From Streptomyces sp. LBL (lineage in GTDB: Bacteria > Actinomycetota > Actinomycetes > Streptomycetales > Streptomycetaceae): 33,625 bases of DNA. Each line of letters opens with the position of its first letter. Position 1 is the stretch's first letter. Location: NCBI RefSeq assembly GCF_029893585.1, contig NZ_JARXYX010000057.1, positions 1 to 33,625 on the forward strand. The letters run 5' to 3'. Both the position numbers and the translations under genes were made by a program. A model generated the notes under the pieces. The model saw only the letters and a list, made by a program, of their open reading frames with translations, did not search any database and was not told the DNA's origin. Positions 7,716-18,000 of the stretch are shown one piece after another.

Positions 7716-10700
7716 GACTGCTCCTCGCTGCCCGGAAGGTCCGGCTCGCTGCTCTGCTCGGGAATGCTCGGCGCACCGGGATCTCCTGTTGCTGTCTTCT
7801 CGGCGTCCGGGCGCCGCAGATGTGCGGAGGTGATGCCGCTGCCGTACGCGTGCTGCAGGCCGCGGCTGACGGCGTCGCCGTAGCGGCCTTCGATCTGCAC
7901 GTACTGGGCGCGGGTGCGCGCATCGGTGCCGTTTCGCAGACGGATGATGAGGGGGAACCTCTCCAGGGCCGGCAGGTCGTTGGAGCCGGTGGTGTAGACG
8001 AGCTGGATGCCGTGCGCGCCCGCGACTCGGCGCTGCAGGCTGATGAAGGGCGCATAGTTCGCCTTGCCGAACGGGTTGTCCAGCACCAGAGTGCCCACGC
8101 CTCCGGACGTCCTGCGGCCCTGTTTGGCGGCCCGCAGCCGGGCCAGTGTGCAGTACAGCAGAACCGAGACGGTGAGCAGTTCCCCGCCGCTGAACTTCTT
8201 GATCTGGGTGACCGAATCATGCTGGACGACGTCGAGGGACTGAGTCGGCTTGATGATTTTTGCGACGACATTGCCTGTGCCGCCCAGAGCGGCCAGCACC
8301 AGTTTCTTCACCAAGTCCATCGCGGCGGGCAAGGCACTGGCCTTGCCCGTGGAGGGGCGTGACGTCACGGTGGCGATCATCCGGTCGACTTCGACTGACA
8401 CGCGCCGGGAGAGGACTTCGTCGTCGGGCATATGGCGGATCTCCAGGCTCAGGAACGGCTTGCCCGACCAACTGCCCAGACCCTGTGGCAGCCTGGAGTG
8501 CTGGGCCACTTCCTGCAGGTCGTCCAGGACCGTTTTGACCAGCTCCCCACAAGCCTGCACCACCATCAGATGATCGTCGGCGAGTCCGGCCAGCTCGTCG
8601 GCGACGACTTTCTCCCGCAGATCGAGGTCGTCGATCAGCTCGGCCAGACGCACTGGGTGACCGAGATCGGTCAGGAGCCGTTCCCGTAGCTGGCCGTCGA
8701 CGACATTCGCGTAGGCATCGTCCTGGGCAAGGAGTTGCACCCTGCGCAGAGACTTCTCCAGTTTCCGACGCGCCGCCTCCCGGACTTCAGCGGCCCTCTC
8801 GACGGCGTTGACCACGGACTGCTCCATGATGTCGGCCTGTTCGGGTGACAGGGTGGCCAGCTCGCTGCTGCCGACCGACAGCAGCTCGAGCAGCGCAGCG
8901 TCAAGCCGAGCCGCCTCGGCGGCGTTCAGCGGCCCGTCGGGCGTGGCGATGCCGCAGCGCTGTCCCGCCGCGGTCACGGCGCGGGCGCAGCGGCCGACCG
9001 CATGGGCCGCGTTGCGGACCCTCTCTGTCGCCGTCTGCAGCTCGGATGCCTTCAGTCGGCGGGCGTGCACCTCCTCGCGCGCATGCAGAGCACTCTCCTG
9101 TGCTGCTTTCAGCGCGGCACGGGTCTCGGCGGAACAGGCAAACGGACCGCCGGACTCATCGGGCCCGTCCCAGGGGGGATCGAGCCGTTCCACGGCCGAT
9201 CGCGCCTCTTCCCGCGCGCTGCAGGCCTGGCTCTTCTTGTGCTTGGCGACGCCGACCAGTTCAACTGCGCTGCGCTGGAAGGCTTCGGCCCCCACCTGGG
9301 CCCTGGCGCGCTCATCGGCATCGCCGGCGCGCGAAGAATGGGCGAGTTCTGCGGCCTCGTCGCGTACCTCAGGGCTGGCGTCGGCCAGGGAAGCGACCAG
9401 AACCGTGATGCGTGCGGTGCACGACTGGGCACGCACGCGCAGTTCGTCGTCTCCGATCTCGTCCTGCCAGTCACGGCGGGCCTGATCGAAGCGCTCACGC
9501 AGGGTCTCCAAGGGGGTGGCCGAGAGGGCCGCCGCGCTCAGGCTGTGCCCGCACGTCTCAGGGACGGTGGCTGCGAGTTGCTGGGCCTGCTCCCGGCAGC
9601 GCCGCAGACGGTCCCGGTAGCGGCGATGCCGATCACGTCCCTCTTGTTCCCTGGCTGTTGCCGCCTGGTACTCCTGTGTGTGCCGGAGTACCGCGGCCTG
9701 CTGTTGTGCGAGATGCTCCTGCGCCTGCTGCGCGTCCCTCCGGCAGGCGGGCATCTGTTCCGTGTGCTCTTCGGCCAGCTGCCGTACGGTGGGCAGCCGC
9801 GAGGCCAGCTCGGCCAGCTCGGTCGCCAGATTCTCGCTCTGCGCCTGCGCGGTGTCGGCCGCACCGTTTGTGGCAGAGACCTGCTCCGCCAGCAGCTGCT
9901 CCCGGTCGTGCAGGGCGTTGACCTGTTCCTCCAGGCGGGCGACGCGGTCCTCGAGGGCGGTGCGGGCCCGTCCACCGAAGACGTCCATATGAGTTTGCAG
10001 CCGCTGTGCCAGCGCCGCATCCGTTTCCCGCTGCCGCACCAGGCCCGCCTTGCGCCGGTCCAGACCTGCCAGCCGGTGCCGCACCCGCTCCTGTTCTCGC
10101 TCAGCGGCGGCCGGTTCCAGCACCGCCGGGTGAACGGGCAGGACCAGCGCATCGCAGCTACCACCCGAACCGACCGCCTGCCGTGCCTGTTCGTCGAGGC
10201 TGACCGTGATGACGGCCGTACTCACCCCCGCCCGTCGGACCCGCGCTGCCAGATCCCCGTCGGGGACCGGGCCGCATACGACCACGCCGCCGATCAGATG
10301 CGGTACGGCAGCGATGATCTCCTCGTGCCGGTGCGTGGGGAAGGCCTCACGCAGGAACTGCAGCCCCGGCACGGCCGGCACATCTTGCTCCTGCAGGTGC
10401 TTCACCGCGCGCTCCACCTCCACCGGAGGCGGCAGAAAACCCTGGCGGTCCAGGGCATTTGCCGCCCGCTGGTCCTCCGCCGCGTCCTGCAGTTCCTTCT
10501 GCAGCTGCGCATCGGCCTGCCGTCCCTCGGCGGCCAGCAGGTCCAGTAGGTCCTGTGCTACCCGGTCCAGGTCCAGCTCGGTGTCGTCCGCGGCGCACGC
10601 CAGCTCCAGCAGACGCTGTTCACCCGCGAGTTCGCGGCGCTCGGCCTGCAGCAAACCCAGCCGCTCCCACTCCGCGCTGTGCTGTTCCCGGGCCGCGGCA

Positions 10701-12355
10701 AGCCGTGTGGCGTTGGCCAGTTGCTGCTTCGCAAAGACCGACAACTGAGTGGCCGCTTCGGCCTGCCGGAGGCGGCACCGGGCCAGCCGCTCCTCGGTCG
10801 TGGCACGCTCGGCCTCCCAGCGGCGCAGGGCATCGCCCGGCTCCTCCAACAGGCCGATGAGTCCACCCTCCCGGGCCGTCGCGAGACGGTTCTCGGCTGC
10901 GGACAGCATCTGTGCTGTCTGGTGCAGGCGGCCCTTGGCCTGTCCGATCGCCTCCATGGCGCGGGTACGGTCGGCTTCCGCCGCAGCCGCTTGTTCAGTG
11001 GCCGCCTGGCAGTCCTCCTTGGCTTCGGCGGCGGCGCGCGCCACCTCTTCGACCGTGTCGGACAGTTTGTCCCGCAGGGCCGCGCCAGCGGTCTCCATCG
11101 TCCGTCGCAGCGGCGCCTGCCGCGTGTCCTGCCGCTCCAGTCGGTCCCGTAGCTCCTGGACCGCCTGCCGTTGTGCCTCAAGTTCGAGGAAGGGAGTCAC
11201 CAGACCCCAGGCCTGGCAGGTCGCGGTCGCGTCGGCTTCCTTCTGCTCGCAGAGCAGAAGCTCCTCGTCCGCCTCGACGACCGCCCAGTGCGCCGCCTGG
11301 TGCGTGAGCACGGTCAGCTGCCGCTCCCGCTGTGCGGTGCGCTTCTCGGCCTCCTGGGTCTGCATGTCCGCGTCCTGGGCCTGCTGCGAGACTTCTGCGG
11401 CCGCGCGGTCCAGCACGATGGCCCGCTGGGAAAGACGTTCCGCGGCATGCCGGGCGACGGCCACCTGTCGGCCGAGTTCGTCCTCCAGGGCGGCAGCTGT
11501 GTCACTGGCCTCCTGCACCGGCTTCAGCGCCAGCGCCGCCGTGGCGAGGAATTGCGCTTCCGTTTCCCGGCTGGGGCGTTCGGCCAGCTTGTCGGCTTGT
11601 TCCTCCAACGACGCGCGCACCAGGCCGGGTTCGCGTGGGTCGCAGACGAGATCGATGAGGAAGTTGATGAAGTCCTCGCAGGTGGAGAACTGGAACAGGT
11701 CAGTGATGCCGCCTTCCTCACGGTTCATGTTCCGCTGGATGCGCAGCACGCCTGGGTCGAGCCTGAGATCGGTCAGTAGTCTCTCCCAGTCGGTCTGATC
11801 CTTGGCAACGTGCAGATGTAGGCCGTGCTGTGCCTTGTGCGCTGTGGCCAGGGCCGTGAGGTAGGCGTCCTGGGTCAGTTGGCCTCCTTCGGTGCGGATG
11901 GGCAGAGACTCCAGATCAAGCACACCCGGCAGTGGACGCAAGCAGTACCAGCGGCGCACCAGCTGTTCCCAGTTGACTGCCGGGTCGGCGGGACGGTGCC
12001 CGTCCTTCCACTGGTACACCCCGCCGGTGATCAGTGCCGGGCCTCCCCGCGGCAGTGAGGTGTTCTCCCACTCGGCAATGACGTGGGAGGTCTTGGCACC
12101 GGGGACGTAGTCGGCCAGGGATTTGTCTTTCTTGTGACCGATGAAGTCGATCTTGGCCGGCAGGAAGAGGCTGAAGAACAGAGACAGCAGACTCGACTTG
12201 CCTCCGCCGTTGCGCAGCCAAAGGATCACGTCCACAGCCGACATCGCAGTGCCGTCGATACGGCTCACGCCGCCGGTCAGGTCCAGGGTCAGCGACTTGA
12301 AGCCGGCAGCGGCATGGCCGATGTTCTCCAGTCGCAGGCGGCGCAGACGGTACAT
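7712..12355 (-). CDS. jetC: JetC/MukB-like SMC ATPase, long divergent form
   Basis: 1547 aa. The ATG at 12355 follows the jetB stop by one base, with AGGAG seven bases upstream inside jetB; it gives MYRLRRLRLENIGH, an SMC-type first strand. The P-loop is LRNGGGKSS with Lys53, so the usual first Gly is Leu. A huge Gln/Glu/Ala-rich coiled coil fills about 230-1340 with a probable hinge in the middle. The signature is KFSGGE near 1385. Walker B is TLVLDNPFGKAN near 1427, with Asn where the catalytic Glu normally sits. The length is close to MukB (about 1490) and longer than the roughly 1100-aa JetC of well-studied Wadjets. It would be the loop-extruding motor of the complex. An acidic, Pro-rich tail of about 50 aa follows the ATPase head. 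Confidence 0.75.
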   Translation of the reverse strand: MYRLRRLRLENIGHAAAGFKSLTLDLTGGVSRIDGTAMSAVDVILWLRNGGGKSSLLSLFFSLFLPAKIDFIGHKKDKSLADYVPGAKTSHVIAEWENTSLPRGGPALITGGVYQWKDGHRPADPAVNWEQLVRRWYCLRPLPGVLDLESLPIRTEGGQLTQDAYLTALATAHKAQHGLHLHVAKDQTDWERLLTDLRLDPGVLRIQRNMNREEGGITDLFQFSTCEDFINFLIDLVCDPREPGLVRASLEEQADKLAERPSRETEAQFLATAALALKPVQEASDTAAALEDELGRQVAVARHAAERLSQRAIVLDRAAAEVSQQAQDADMQTQEAEKRTAQRERQLTVLTHQAAHWAVVEADEELLLCEQKEADATATCQAWGLVTPFLELEAQRQAVQELRDRLERQDTRQAPLRRTMETAGAALRDKLSDTVEEVARAAAEAKEDCQAATEQAAAAEADRTRAMEAIGQAKGRLHQTAQMLSAAENRLATAREGGLIGLLEEPGDALRRWEAERATTEERLARCRLRQAEAATQLSVFAKQQLANATRLAAAREQHSAEWERLGLLQAERRELAGEQRLLELACAADDTELDLDRVAQDLLDLLAAEGRQADAQLQKELQDAAEDQRAANALDRQGFLPPPVEVERAVKHLQEQDVPAVPGLQFLREAFPTHRHEEIIAAVPHLIGGVVVCGPVPDGDLAARVRRAGVSTAVITVSLDEQARQAVGSGGSCDALVLPVHPAVLEPAAAEREQERVRHRLAGLDRRKAGLVRQRETDAALAQRLQTHMDVFGGRARTALEDRVARLEEQVNALHDREQLLAEQVSATNGAADTAQAQSENLATELAELASRLPTVRQLAEEHTEQMPACRRDAQQAQEHLAQQQAAVLRHTQEYQAATAREQEGRDRHRRYRDRLRRCREQAQQLAATVPETCGHSLSAAALSATPLETLRERFDQARRDWQDEIGDDELRVRAQSCTARITVLVASLADASPEVRDEAAELAHSSRAGDADERARAQVGAEAFQRSAVELVGVAKHKKSQACSAREEARSAVERLDPPWDGPDESGGPFACSAETRAALKAAQESALHAREEVHARRLKASELQTATERVRNAAHAVGRCARAVTAAGQRCGIATPDGPLNAAEAARLDAALLELLSVGSSELATLSPEQADIMEQSVVNAVERAAEVREAARRKLEKSLRRVQLLAQDDAYANVVDGQLRERLLTDLGHPVRLAELIDDLDLREKVVADELAGLADDHLMVVQACGELVKTVLDDLQEVAQHSRLPQGLGSWSGKPFLSLEIRHMPDDEVLSRRVSVEVDRMIATVTSRPSTGKASALPAAMDLVKKLVLAALGGTGNVVAKIIKPTQSLDVVQHDSVTQIKKFSGGELLTVSVLLYCTLARLRAAKQGRRTSGGVGTLVLDNPFGKANYAPFISLQRRVAGAHGIQLVYTTGSNDLPALERFPLIIRLRNGTDARTRAQYVQIEGRYGDAVSRGLQHAYGSGITSAHLRRPDAEKTATGDPGAPSIPEQSSEPDLPGSEEQS

Positions 12356-12356
12356 G

Positions 12357-13103
12357 TCACATCTCCTCGGTGTCGGTGTCGGCGGTCTGGGCACGCCGGA
12401 TGTCGCGCAGTGTTTCGAAGGCAGGCAGGGCCGCCGCCTCACGGACCTGCAGCCGGAACCGGTGCAGCAACCGGTAGTGGCCGGGCCCGAACTCCGGTGC
12501 CGGCAGGGCCATGCCCTGGTGCACGAGCCACTCCAGGACCTCCCGGATGACGTTCTTCGTGCTGACCTGCGTCACCCCCCGGCCACCCGCGGTCGGCTTG
12601 CCGCTCGGGCGCCTGGCGTACAGCCGCCACACGGCATCAACGGCAGCGTCCGGGACCGGCAGCCCGTCCTCGCCCTGCGATGCCTCACGCAGCTGTTCGA
12701 CCAGATGACGCAGGAAGTCGTCCACCTCGGCGACGCCGATCCGCTTGACCGACTCGTCGTCCAGATCGTGCTCAGTCGGATACACCCGCGCTGCGATGGC
12801 GACATGCACCAGACCTGCCACCAGGCGCTGCTGCGCGGTCCGCCGCACATCGTCCTTGATCCGGTAGGTGAACAGGCCGCCGTCCGCGGCATGCAGCACC
12901 AGCCCCTCCTGGGGATGCGCGGCGATCACTTCCACACCGAGGCCCTGGGCGATCGCGTCGACCCGCTCACGGAAGGCGCCCTCCATCCGGTACCGGTGCA
13001 GCAGGTCCCGGTACCGTGCGTCCGCGAGCGGACGCTGCCGCGGCCGGCACCCGTAGCGCACCAGCTCGGCCGCGTCCTGAAGCCCTGAGGCTGTGCTGCT
13101 CAT
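12357..13103 (-). CDS. jetB: JetB/MukE-like subunit of the Wadjet-like condensin
   Basis: 248 aa. Its ATG overlaps the upstream stop as ATGA, and its own stop is one base from the jetC start. The content is mostly helical, with probable winged-helix parts (about 55-80 and 175-235) like MukE/DUF4194, which dimerises and binds the kleisin. No catalytic residues are expected. Assignment rests on its position between the kleisin-like and SMC genes and on its length, which is close to MukE (about 230 aa). Sequence similarity alone would not have been enough for me. Confidence 0.6.
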   Translation of the reverse strand: MSSTASGLQDAAELVRYGCRPRQRPLADARYRDLLHRYRMEGAFRERVDAIAQGLGVEVIAAHPQEGLVLHAADGGLFTYRIKDDVRRTAQQRLVAGLVHVAIAARVYPTEHDLDDESVKRIGVAEVDDFLRHLVEQLREASQGEDGLPVPDAAVDAVWRLYARRPSGKPTAGGRGVTQVSTKNVIREVLEWLVHQGMALPAPEFGPGHYRLLHRFRLQVREAAALPAFETLRDIRRAQTADTDTEEM

Positions 13104-14731
13104 GCCGCCCTACCTTCTTGAGTGCGTCCCGTGAGCTCGGCCGCCATCCCCGGGACAGGCACGACGAGCAGGTCGTTGCCGCCGTGGGCGCCGTCATCGA
13201 AGACCTGGCCGTCGTCCACCACCACCAGCCGCTCTCCCAGCAGGTCGGACGGGCCGTGCACCGTGCCCTCGTCGTCTTCGGGGTCCGGGGCGAAGGCCTC
13301 CAGGACAGACAGCGCGACAACCTCGGCCACCGACGGCCCCAACCGCCGTGCATCGGCCAGTAGTTGCGACAGTCGCACCGGACCGGCCAGAGCTCCCGCG
13401 AGCACACTGCGGGCCTGTTCGTAGTCGCGGTCGCCGTGGGCCAAGGCGCTTTCGAAGAGATCGGCATCAGTGAGGTCGATCGTCTCCTCGTCGTCGAAGG
13501 TGCCGCCGCTCTCTCTTACCGGGGACAGCAGCAATTGCCACCAGTCACGCAGCCGCGGCAGACGCGTCACCACCGGTCCGCACAGCGCGTCGGTGAACAA
13601 CTCGGTCACCCGGCCTGCTTCCTCGGCCCCCAACTCCAGCAGCGGCAGGAGCACGTCGCGCTGCACCGAGACCATGGCCAGGTCCGGCATGGGCCGAAAA
13701 CGCTGCCGGGCCTGAGCCCGAAGGAATGCCGCACGCGCTCCGAGCACCTCCGTGAGCAACTGCGTGTGACGGTGACGTGCCCGCTGCAGCAGATCGAGGA
13801 TGCGCGCGCAGGTCAGCAGCACATCGCTGTCCTCGATCCCGTTGCGTGCCTGCCGCATCAGCCCGATCAGCCCCGTCTCGGACCGCCGCCGGTCGATGAG
13901 ATGGCCGCGGGAGGCGTTGAGCAGGTCGGGCACCTGCCTCCTCCAGTCCACGGCCCGCACATCGCGTTCGGTCTCCCGCAGAACGGAGCGGATCTGCTCG
14001 GCATACGCCAGCGACAGTCGCAGGCTCTCCCCGGCGCTTTCCTCCGCCCTGCCCCACCGGCCCGACCGCACCTGACGGCGCAGAATCTCATCCTGCGCGG
14101 CCTGCTGGTCCTCCACATCGAAATCCATCCCCGCCAGCAGCAGGTTGATCGCCGGGACGCTCGCCCGCAGCACCGCCTGCCCGTTCAGCCCGATCTCCTC
14201 CGTCAGCAGCCGCACCCCCAGCTCCTGCTGGCGGTGCCCGTCCCGGTAGTCGCTGTAGGGGACGGCGAATTCCACCCCGCCCTCCTGGTCATTGAGCAGC
14301 TCCCGCAGCACGAACCGGGCAACTGCCATGTGCTCGCTGTGATCACGGCACGGGGCGGCCTCGCGCGCCAGCTCCACCAGGAAGTCCACGACCATTTCGG
14401 TTGTCGCCTCCCGGTCCAGTCCCTGGTGATGCATCACCGCTTCCAGCGCCGCGAGCGCCAATGTCCGCGGGTCGTACACCCCGGCAGGGAACTGCTGCCA
14501 TACCTGCCTCAGGTCAAGACGGTGGAGCGGACTCGAACGGGCCAGAACGGTGCTGCGCCGCACGAAGCCCGGATCCGTCACGAGAGACCGCCACCCGCTG
14601 TCGGCTGCGCGTTCTGGGGCAGCGGCCAGCAGTCGGCGCTCCTCGCTGTCGAGAAGCGCGTCCACGTCGGGAAAACCGTCGTGTAACGAGGGGGAGGGCC
14701 GCCGGGGAGAAGAATTACGTCTACTTGTCAT
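13100..14731 (-). CDS. jetA: JetA/MukF-like kleisin of the Wadjet-like condensin
   Basis: 543 aa from ATG 14731 (MTSRRNSSPRR). An in-frame GTG at 14788 would add 19 residues; neither start has a Shine-Dalgarno, so the mRNA may be leaderless. The protein is strongly helical, with a basic N-terminus, a middle of long helices (about 230-370) and a small beta-rich C-terminus ending in ERLVVVDDGQVFDDG. This fits MukF/JetA kleisins, which join the two ATPase heads. It is first in an order jetA-jetB-jetC-jetD that matches Wadjet exactly. The C-terminal beta part is unusual and could be a family-specific addition. The kleisin call is by position and shape. Confidence 0.6.
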   Translation of the reverse strand: MTSRRNSSPRRPSPSLHDGFPDVDALLDSEERRLLAAAPERAADSGWRSLVTDPGFVRRSTVLARSSPLHRLDLRQVWQQFPAGVYDPRTLALAALEAVMHHQGLDREATTEMVVDFLVELAREAAPCRDHSEHMAVARFVLRELLNDQEGGVEFAVPYSDYRDGHRQQELGVRLLTEEIGLNGQAVLRASVPAINLLLAGMDFDVEDQQAAQDEILRRQVRSGRWGRAEESAGESLRLSLAYAEQIRSVLRETERDVRAVDWRRQVPDLLNASRGHLIDRRRSETGLIGLMRQARNGIEDSDVLLTCARILDLLQRARHRHTQLLTEVLGARAAFLRAQARQRFRPMPDLAMVSVQRDVLLPLLELGAEEAGRVTELFTDALCGPVVTRLPRLRDWWQLLLSPVRESGGTFDDEETIDLTDADLFESALAHGDRDYEQARSVLAGALAGPVRLSQLLADARRLGPSVAEVVALSVLEAFAPDPEDDEGTVHGPSDLLGERLVVVDDGQVFDDGAHGGNDLLVVPVPGMAAELTGRTQEGRAA

Positions 14732-14785
14732 GGCAAGAGCGCAGCATCCCGCTCTGACAATCGGAGGCGAAAACAGCAAAAGCCT

Positions 14786-14799
14786 CACTCTTTAGAGTG
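14786..14799. promoter_or_regulatory. Palindrome upstream of the Wadjet-like operon
   Basis: CACTCTTTAGAGTG has 6-bp perfect arms around TT. It lies 55-68 bases before the likely jetA ATG, where an operator or promoter would be. The function is inferred only from position. Confidence 0.35.
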
Positions 14800-15009
14800 G
14801 CCGCCGTATGGGTGAACATCGATGAGATGCAACGCTCTCACCAGCAGAGATGTTCAGGCCTGTAGATTTTCCGGCTCTGAAGGGAGCGCCCAGCACGGCA
14901 GCGTGTCCAGCCCCAGCTTCGTACCCCTCCCGGACGGCTGAGCGCCCTCGATAATTTGCCTGCGGGCGCGAACGAATGCCGCTCCGCTGGAGCCGTGCAC
15001 GCCCAGAAA

Positions 15010-15050
15010 CGGCCCGGACCACGGCGATCTCCTGCCGGGCGTCCGGGCCG
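15010..15050 (-). terminator. Terminator-like inverted repeat after the helicase gene
   Basis: CGGCCCGGA (15010-15018) and TCCGGGCCG (15042-15050) are perfect 9-bp arms around a 23-nt loop, starting 34 nt past the helicase stop on the minus strand. It has only a weak T-rich follow-up. Confidence 0.45.
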
Positions 15051-15084
15051 TCTGCCCTTCCGGCGCATGCACCGTGCCTTTCAC

Positions 15085-18000
15085 TCAATCGCTGCAGTAG
15101 ACGGTGAAATCCCCCGCGGTGACTTGCTGCACGTACTTCTCCGCTCCGGCCAGGAGATACAACTGCCGGTCGGTTGCGGAGCCTGCCTGCAAGCCGGGCT
15201 GGGCAATGACGGTGTGGAAGCGGGGAAACAGCAGCCGCGCCCGTTCCATGATGGCGAGCAGGTCCTCGTGTCCGCCGACGTCATAGGGGGAGGATCCGGG
15301 ATTCCGGCGGACGTAGTGGACGGCACGGGCCCGCAGGTGCTCCAGGAGGCTCTCCACTTTGCGGCGCCACTTTGCGCTGCCCATGGCCTGGCCGCAGACC
15401 TCATAGAGGTCTTCCACCCGTGTGCCGGGTCTCTCCTTGGAGTACTTGCAGTGCACCAGCGTCACGTCCAGGTACTCGCCGTCGATCCGGAGACCGACCA
15501 GGTCGGCGGCCTCGCCGGAGCGGTCGTCGTCGATCAGGACGTCGAAGGAGGCAGTGGCCTGCAGATGGGCGGAGATGCGGTGCTGGATGGAATGGGGGCG
15601 CCGCTGCGGCCGTTGCGATTCCACCGTGAGGTCAACCCCGGACCAGTCCAGCGGTGTCAGCAGTGCGGTGTCGAAGGGGCGGCGGTCATAGCGGGGCGTG
15701 ATGAGTTTGCTGTCGTCGTCGATGAGGTGATCGCCTTCGAGGAACAGGTCGGGCTTGTTGGCGTTCAGCCACTCCTCCAGGGTCTCGGTCAGAGCGGCGC
15801 GTCCGTTGCCGCTGATGACGGTGGCGTCCCGGCCGCGAGGGTGGTAAGTCAGGCCTTTGACGCTGACCTCTGCCCGGTAGGGAACCCTCCAGACGTCCGT
15901 CACGAGCGAGAACAGAAATGGGCCGGTGCAGCTGTAGTCGTCCACCTCGAAGCTGACATCGGTCAGTGCATAGCGCTGGCCGTCGAGCAGGATGGTGAGG
16001 CGGTTTCGGCTGGCGGCGTACACGGTCCAAGGCCACTGCACGCCGAGGAGTACGAGTTCTGGCCGCTCGGTGAGGTCCTGCGGGATGATGAACCCCTTGA
16101 AGACTTTCTGCAGGTCGATGCTGTCGTCCAGGATCTTCGAGCCCTGCATGTCGCACCAGTCCATCCATGCTTTGAGGCTGGAGGCCGTGGCGGGTGACCA
16201 GAACCGTCCCAAGGCCGCGGCACTGATGGAGACACTGTCTCCGTTGTCCAGGCCGGACGCGGTGATGTGCGTCTTGGTTTTGTGCTCCTGGGCGCTGCCG
16301 AATCCCTGGGACACGTCGCTTCCGGCATGCATGGAGAACCGGGTGAAGTGATCACGGGCGTCCCTGAGGCCGACGTTGGTCGGGATCAGCCGGTCCAGGC
16401 CTGCCAGCACCTGGTACGGGCGGGCCCCGTTGATCAGCTCGCATTCTGTGCCGAGGACGGCCTCGGCAAGCTCTCTGTAGGTACTGGAATTCTCCGACCC
16501 GTGCAGGTACAGAAGGCGCTTTTCCTTATCGAAGTAGAGAATGAACAGCTCGTTCAGTACGTCTTGGAGCGCAGACGGCGTCAGCCAGCGCACGACGGTG
16601 CGGTGCTCGACGATGAACCAGGCGATCTGGTCGTCGTGCCCGATGGAGATCGTCTGGCCCCGGACGCGGCTGTTTCCTGTGAACAGGTTCAGAGCGGCTT
16701 CGGGTGTCCACTGGACGCAGGGAGTCCGGTAGGCCACGGCGCTCAGCTTCGGCTCAAGGGTGGTGACGTCCGTGTCGTCGGGCCCGCCGTGAAACGACGC
16801 GTCGAACTCGTTGACGGACTCGGCGGCTGAGGTCGCACGGTCGGTGAGGTCACGCAGCAGGTGGTTCCAGTCGGCGTCTTCCCGGAGCAGCTGGCGCAGT
16901 GGGGAGGTACCGGTACGAGGTTCGTGTGCGACCAGGATGGTGGCCTCGCCCAGCCCGCTTGCGGCGCGGGTGAAGCGCCCGATGAACTGGATCATCGGGC
17001 TGAGGCTCTTACGCGCCGTGTGCATGGCGGCGATCTTCAGGGCCGGCTCGTCGAATCCTTCACCGAGTATGTCGACGCAGACGATGATGCGGCATTGGCG
17101 TTCCTTCAGTATCGCCATAACTGCCCTGCGGCGGGTGACGCCGATGCCCTGGTGCACCACGGAGGGGGTGAATTCGGGCGCCAGACGCTCGTAGAGAGCG
17201 GCGATTTCTTCGGCCTTGGGGATGTTCTCGGCACGCGCCATCAGGAGGTGGTCGTGACCGGCCGCCAGGTCGGAGCGCAGTTGTTCGACCGCAAGGTGCG
17301 CAAGCTTTGCGTCGAGATCGTGCATGCCGGTCACGGCGCGGTAGTTGATGCGCTGGAAGTAGCCGTCACGCTGTGCCTCCCTCAGCGGGAAGCGGAAGAC
17401 GATGCGGCCGGGCAGACTGCGACGGTCCTCCCGAAACGGGGTGGCGGTGAACAGCAGGACAGGACGGTCACAGAAGGCGCTGATGATGTCTGCCCACGTC
17501 CGTGCCGGTGCGTGATGGGCCTCGTCGACGATCAAATGAGTGAACGACTCCAGCAAGGCGTCCCGTACCTCCGGGAGGCTTCTGCTCAGGATCTGCGGAG
17601 TGGCCACGACCACGTTGCAAGCTTGCACGAACCGGGTCGCCTCAGCAGAATCTTTGAAGCCGTGCTCAAGACGGCCCACGGTGGGCCGCAGTGCATCGGG
17701 GGCGACGATTTGCTCCCGCTGCAGGATGCCCAGCGTCTCGAACTTTCCCGCGACCTGGTCGCGTAGCACGGCGCTGGGGACCAGCACCAGCAGTCGTCGC
17801 ATCGATGCGGCGACCAGCAGGGCCAGCATGGTTTCGGTCTTGCCGGTGCCGGTGGGCATGACCACGATGCCTGGGCCGCCCACCCCGGAGGCCCAGTGCG
17901 CCATCACCGCGTGCAGGGCTCCGATCTGCGGTCGGCGTAGGCTGTGTGGTTCTTCATGGGGGCGGAACTCAATGGCACCGCGGTAGGACTTCACAACCGT

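Larger units (their letters stand above)
14732..15084. other. Intergenic region between the helicase-nuclease gene and the Wadjet-like operon
   Basis: It holds the palindrome at 14786-14799 and a terminator-like hairpin at 15010-15050. The rest has no gene that I can support; short open frames here lack a ribosome site and homology. Confidence 0.5.

Noticed and set aside
9002..10549. 515-aa plus-strand open frame inside the jetC-like gene
   Set aside because: Antisense shadow of a gene with strong coiled-coil and ATPase motifs; no ribosome site and no domain.
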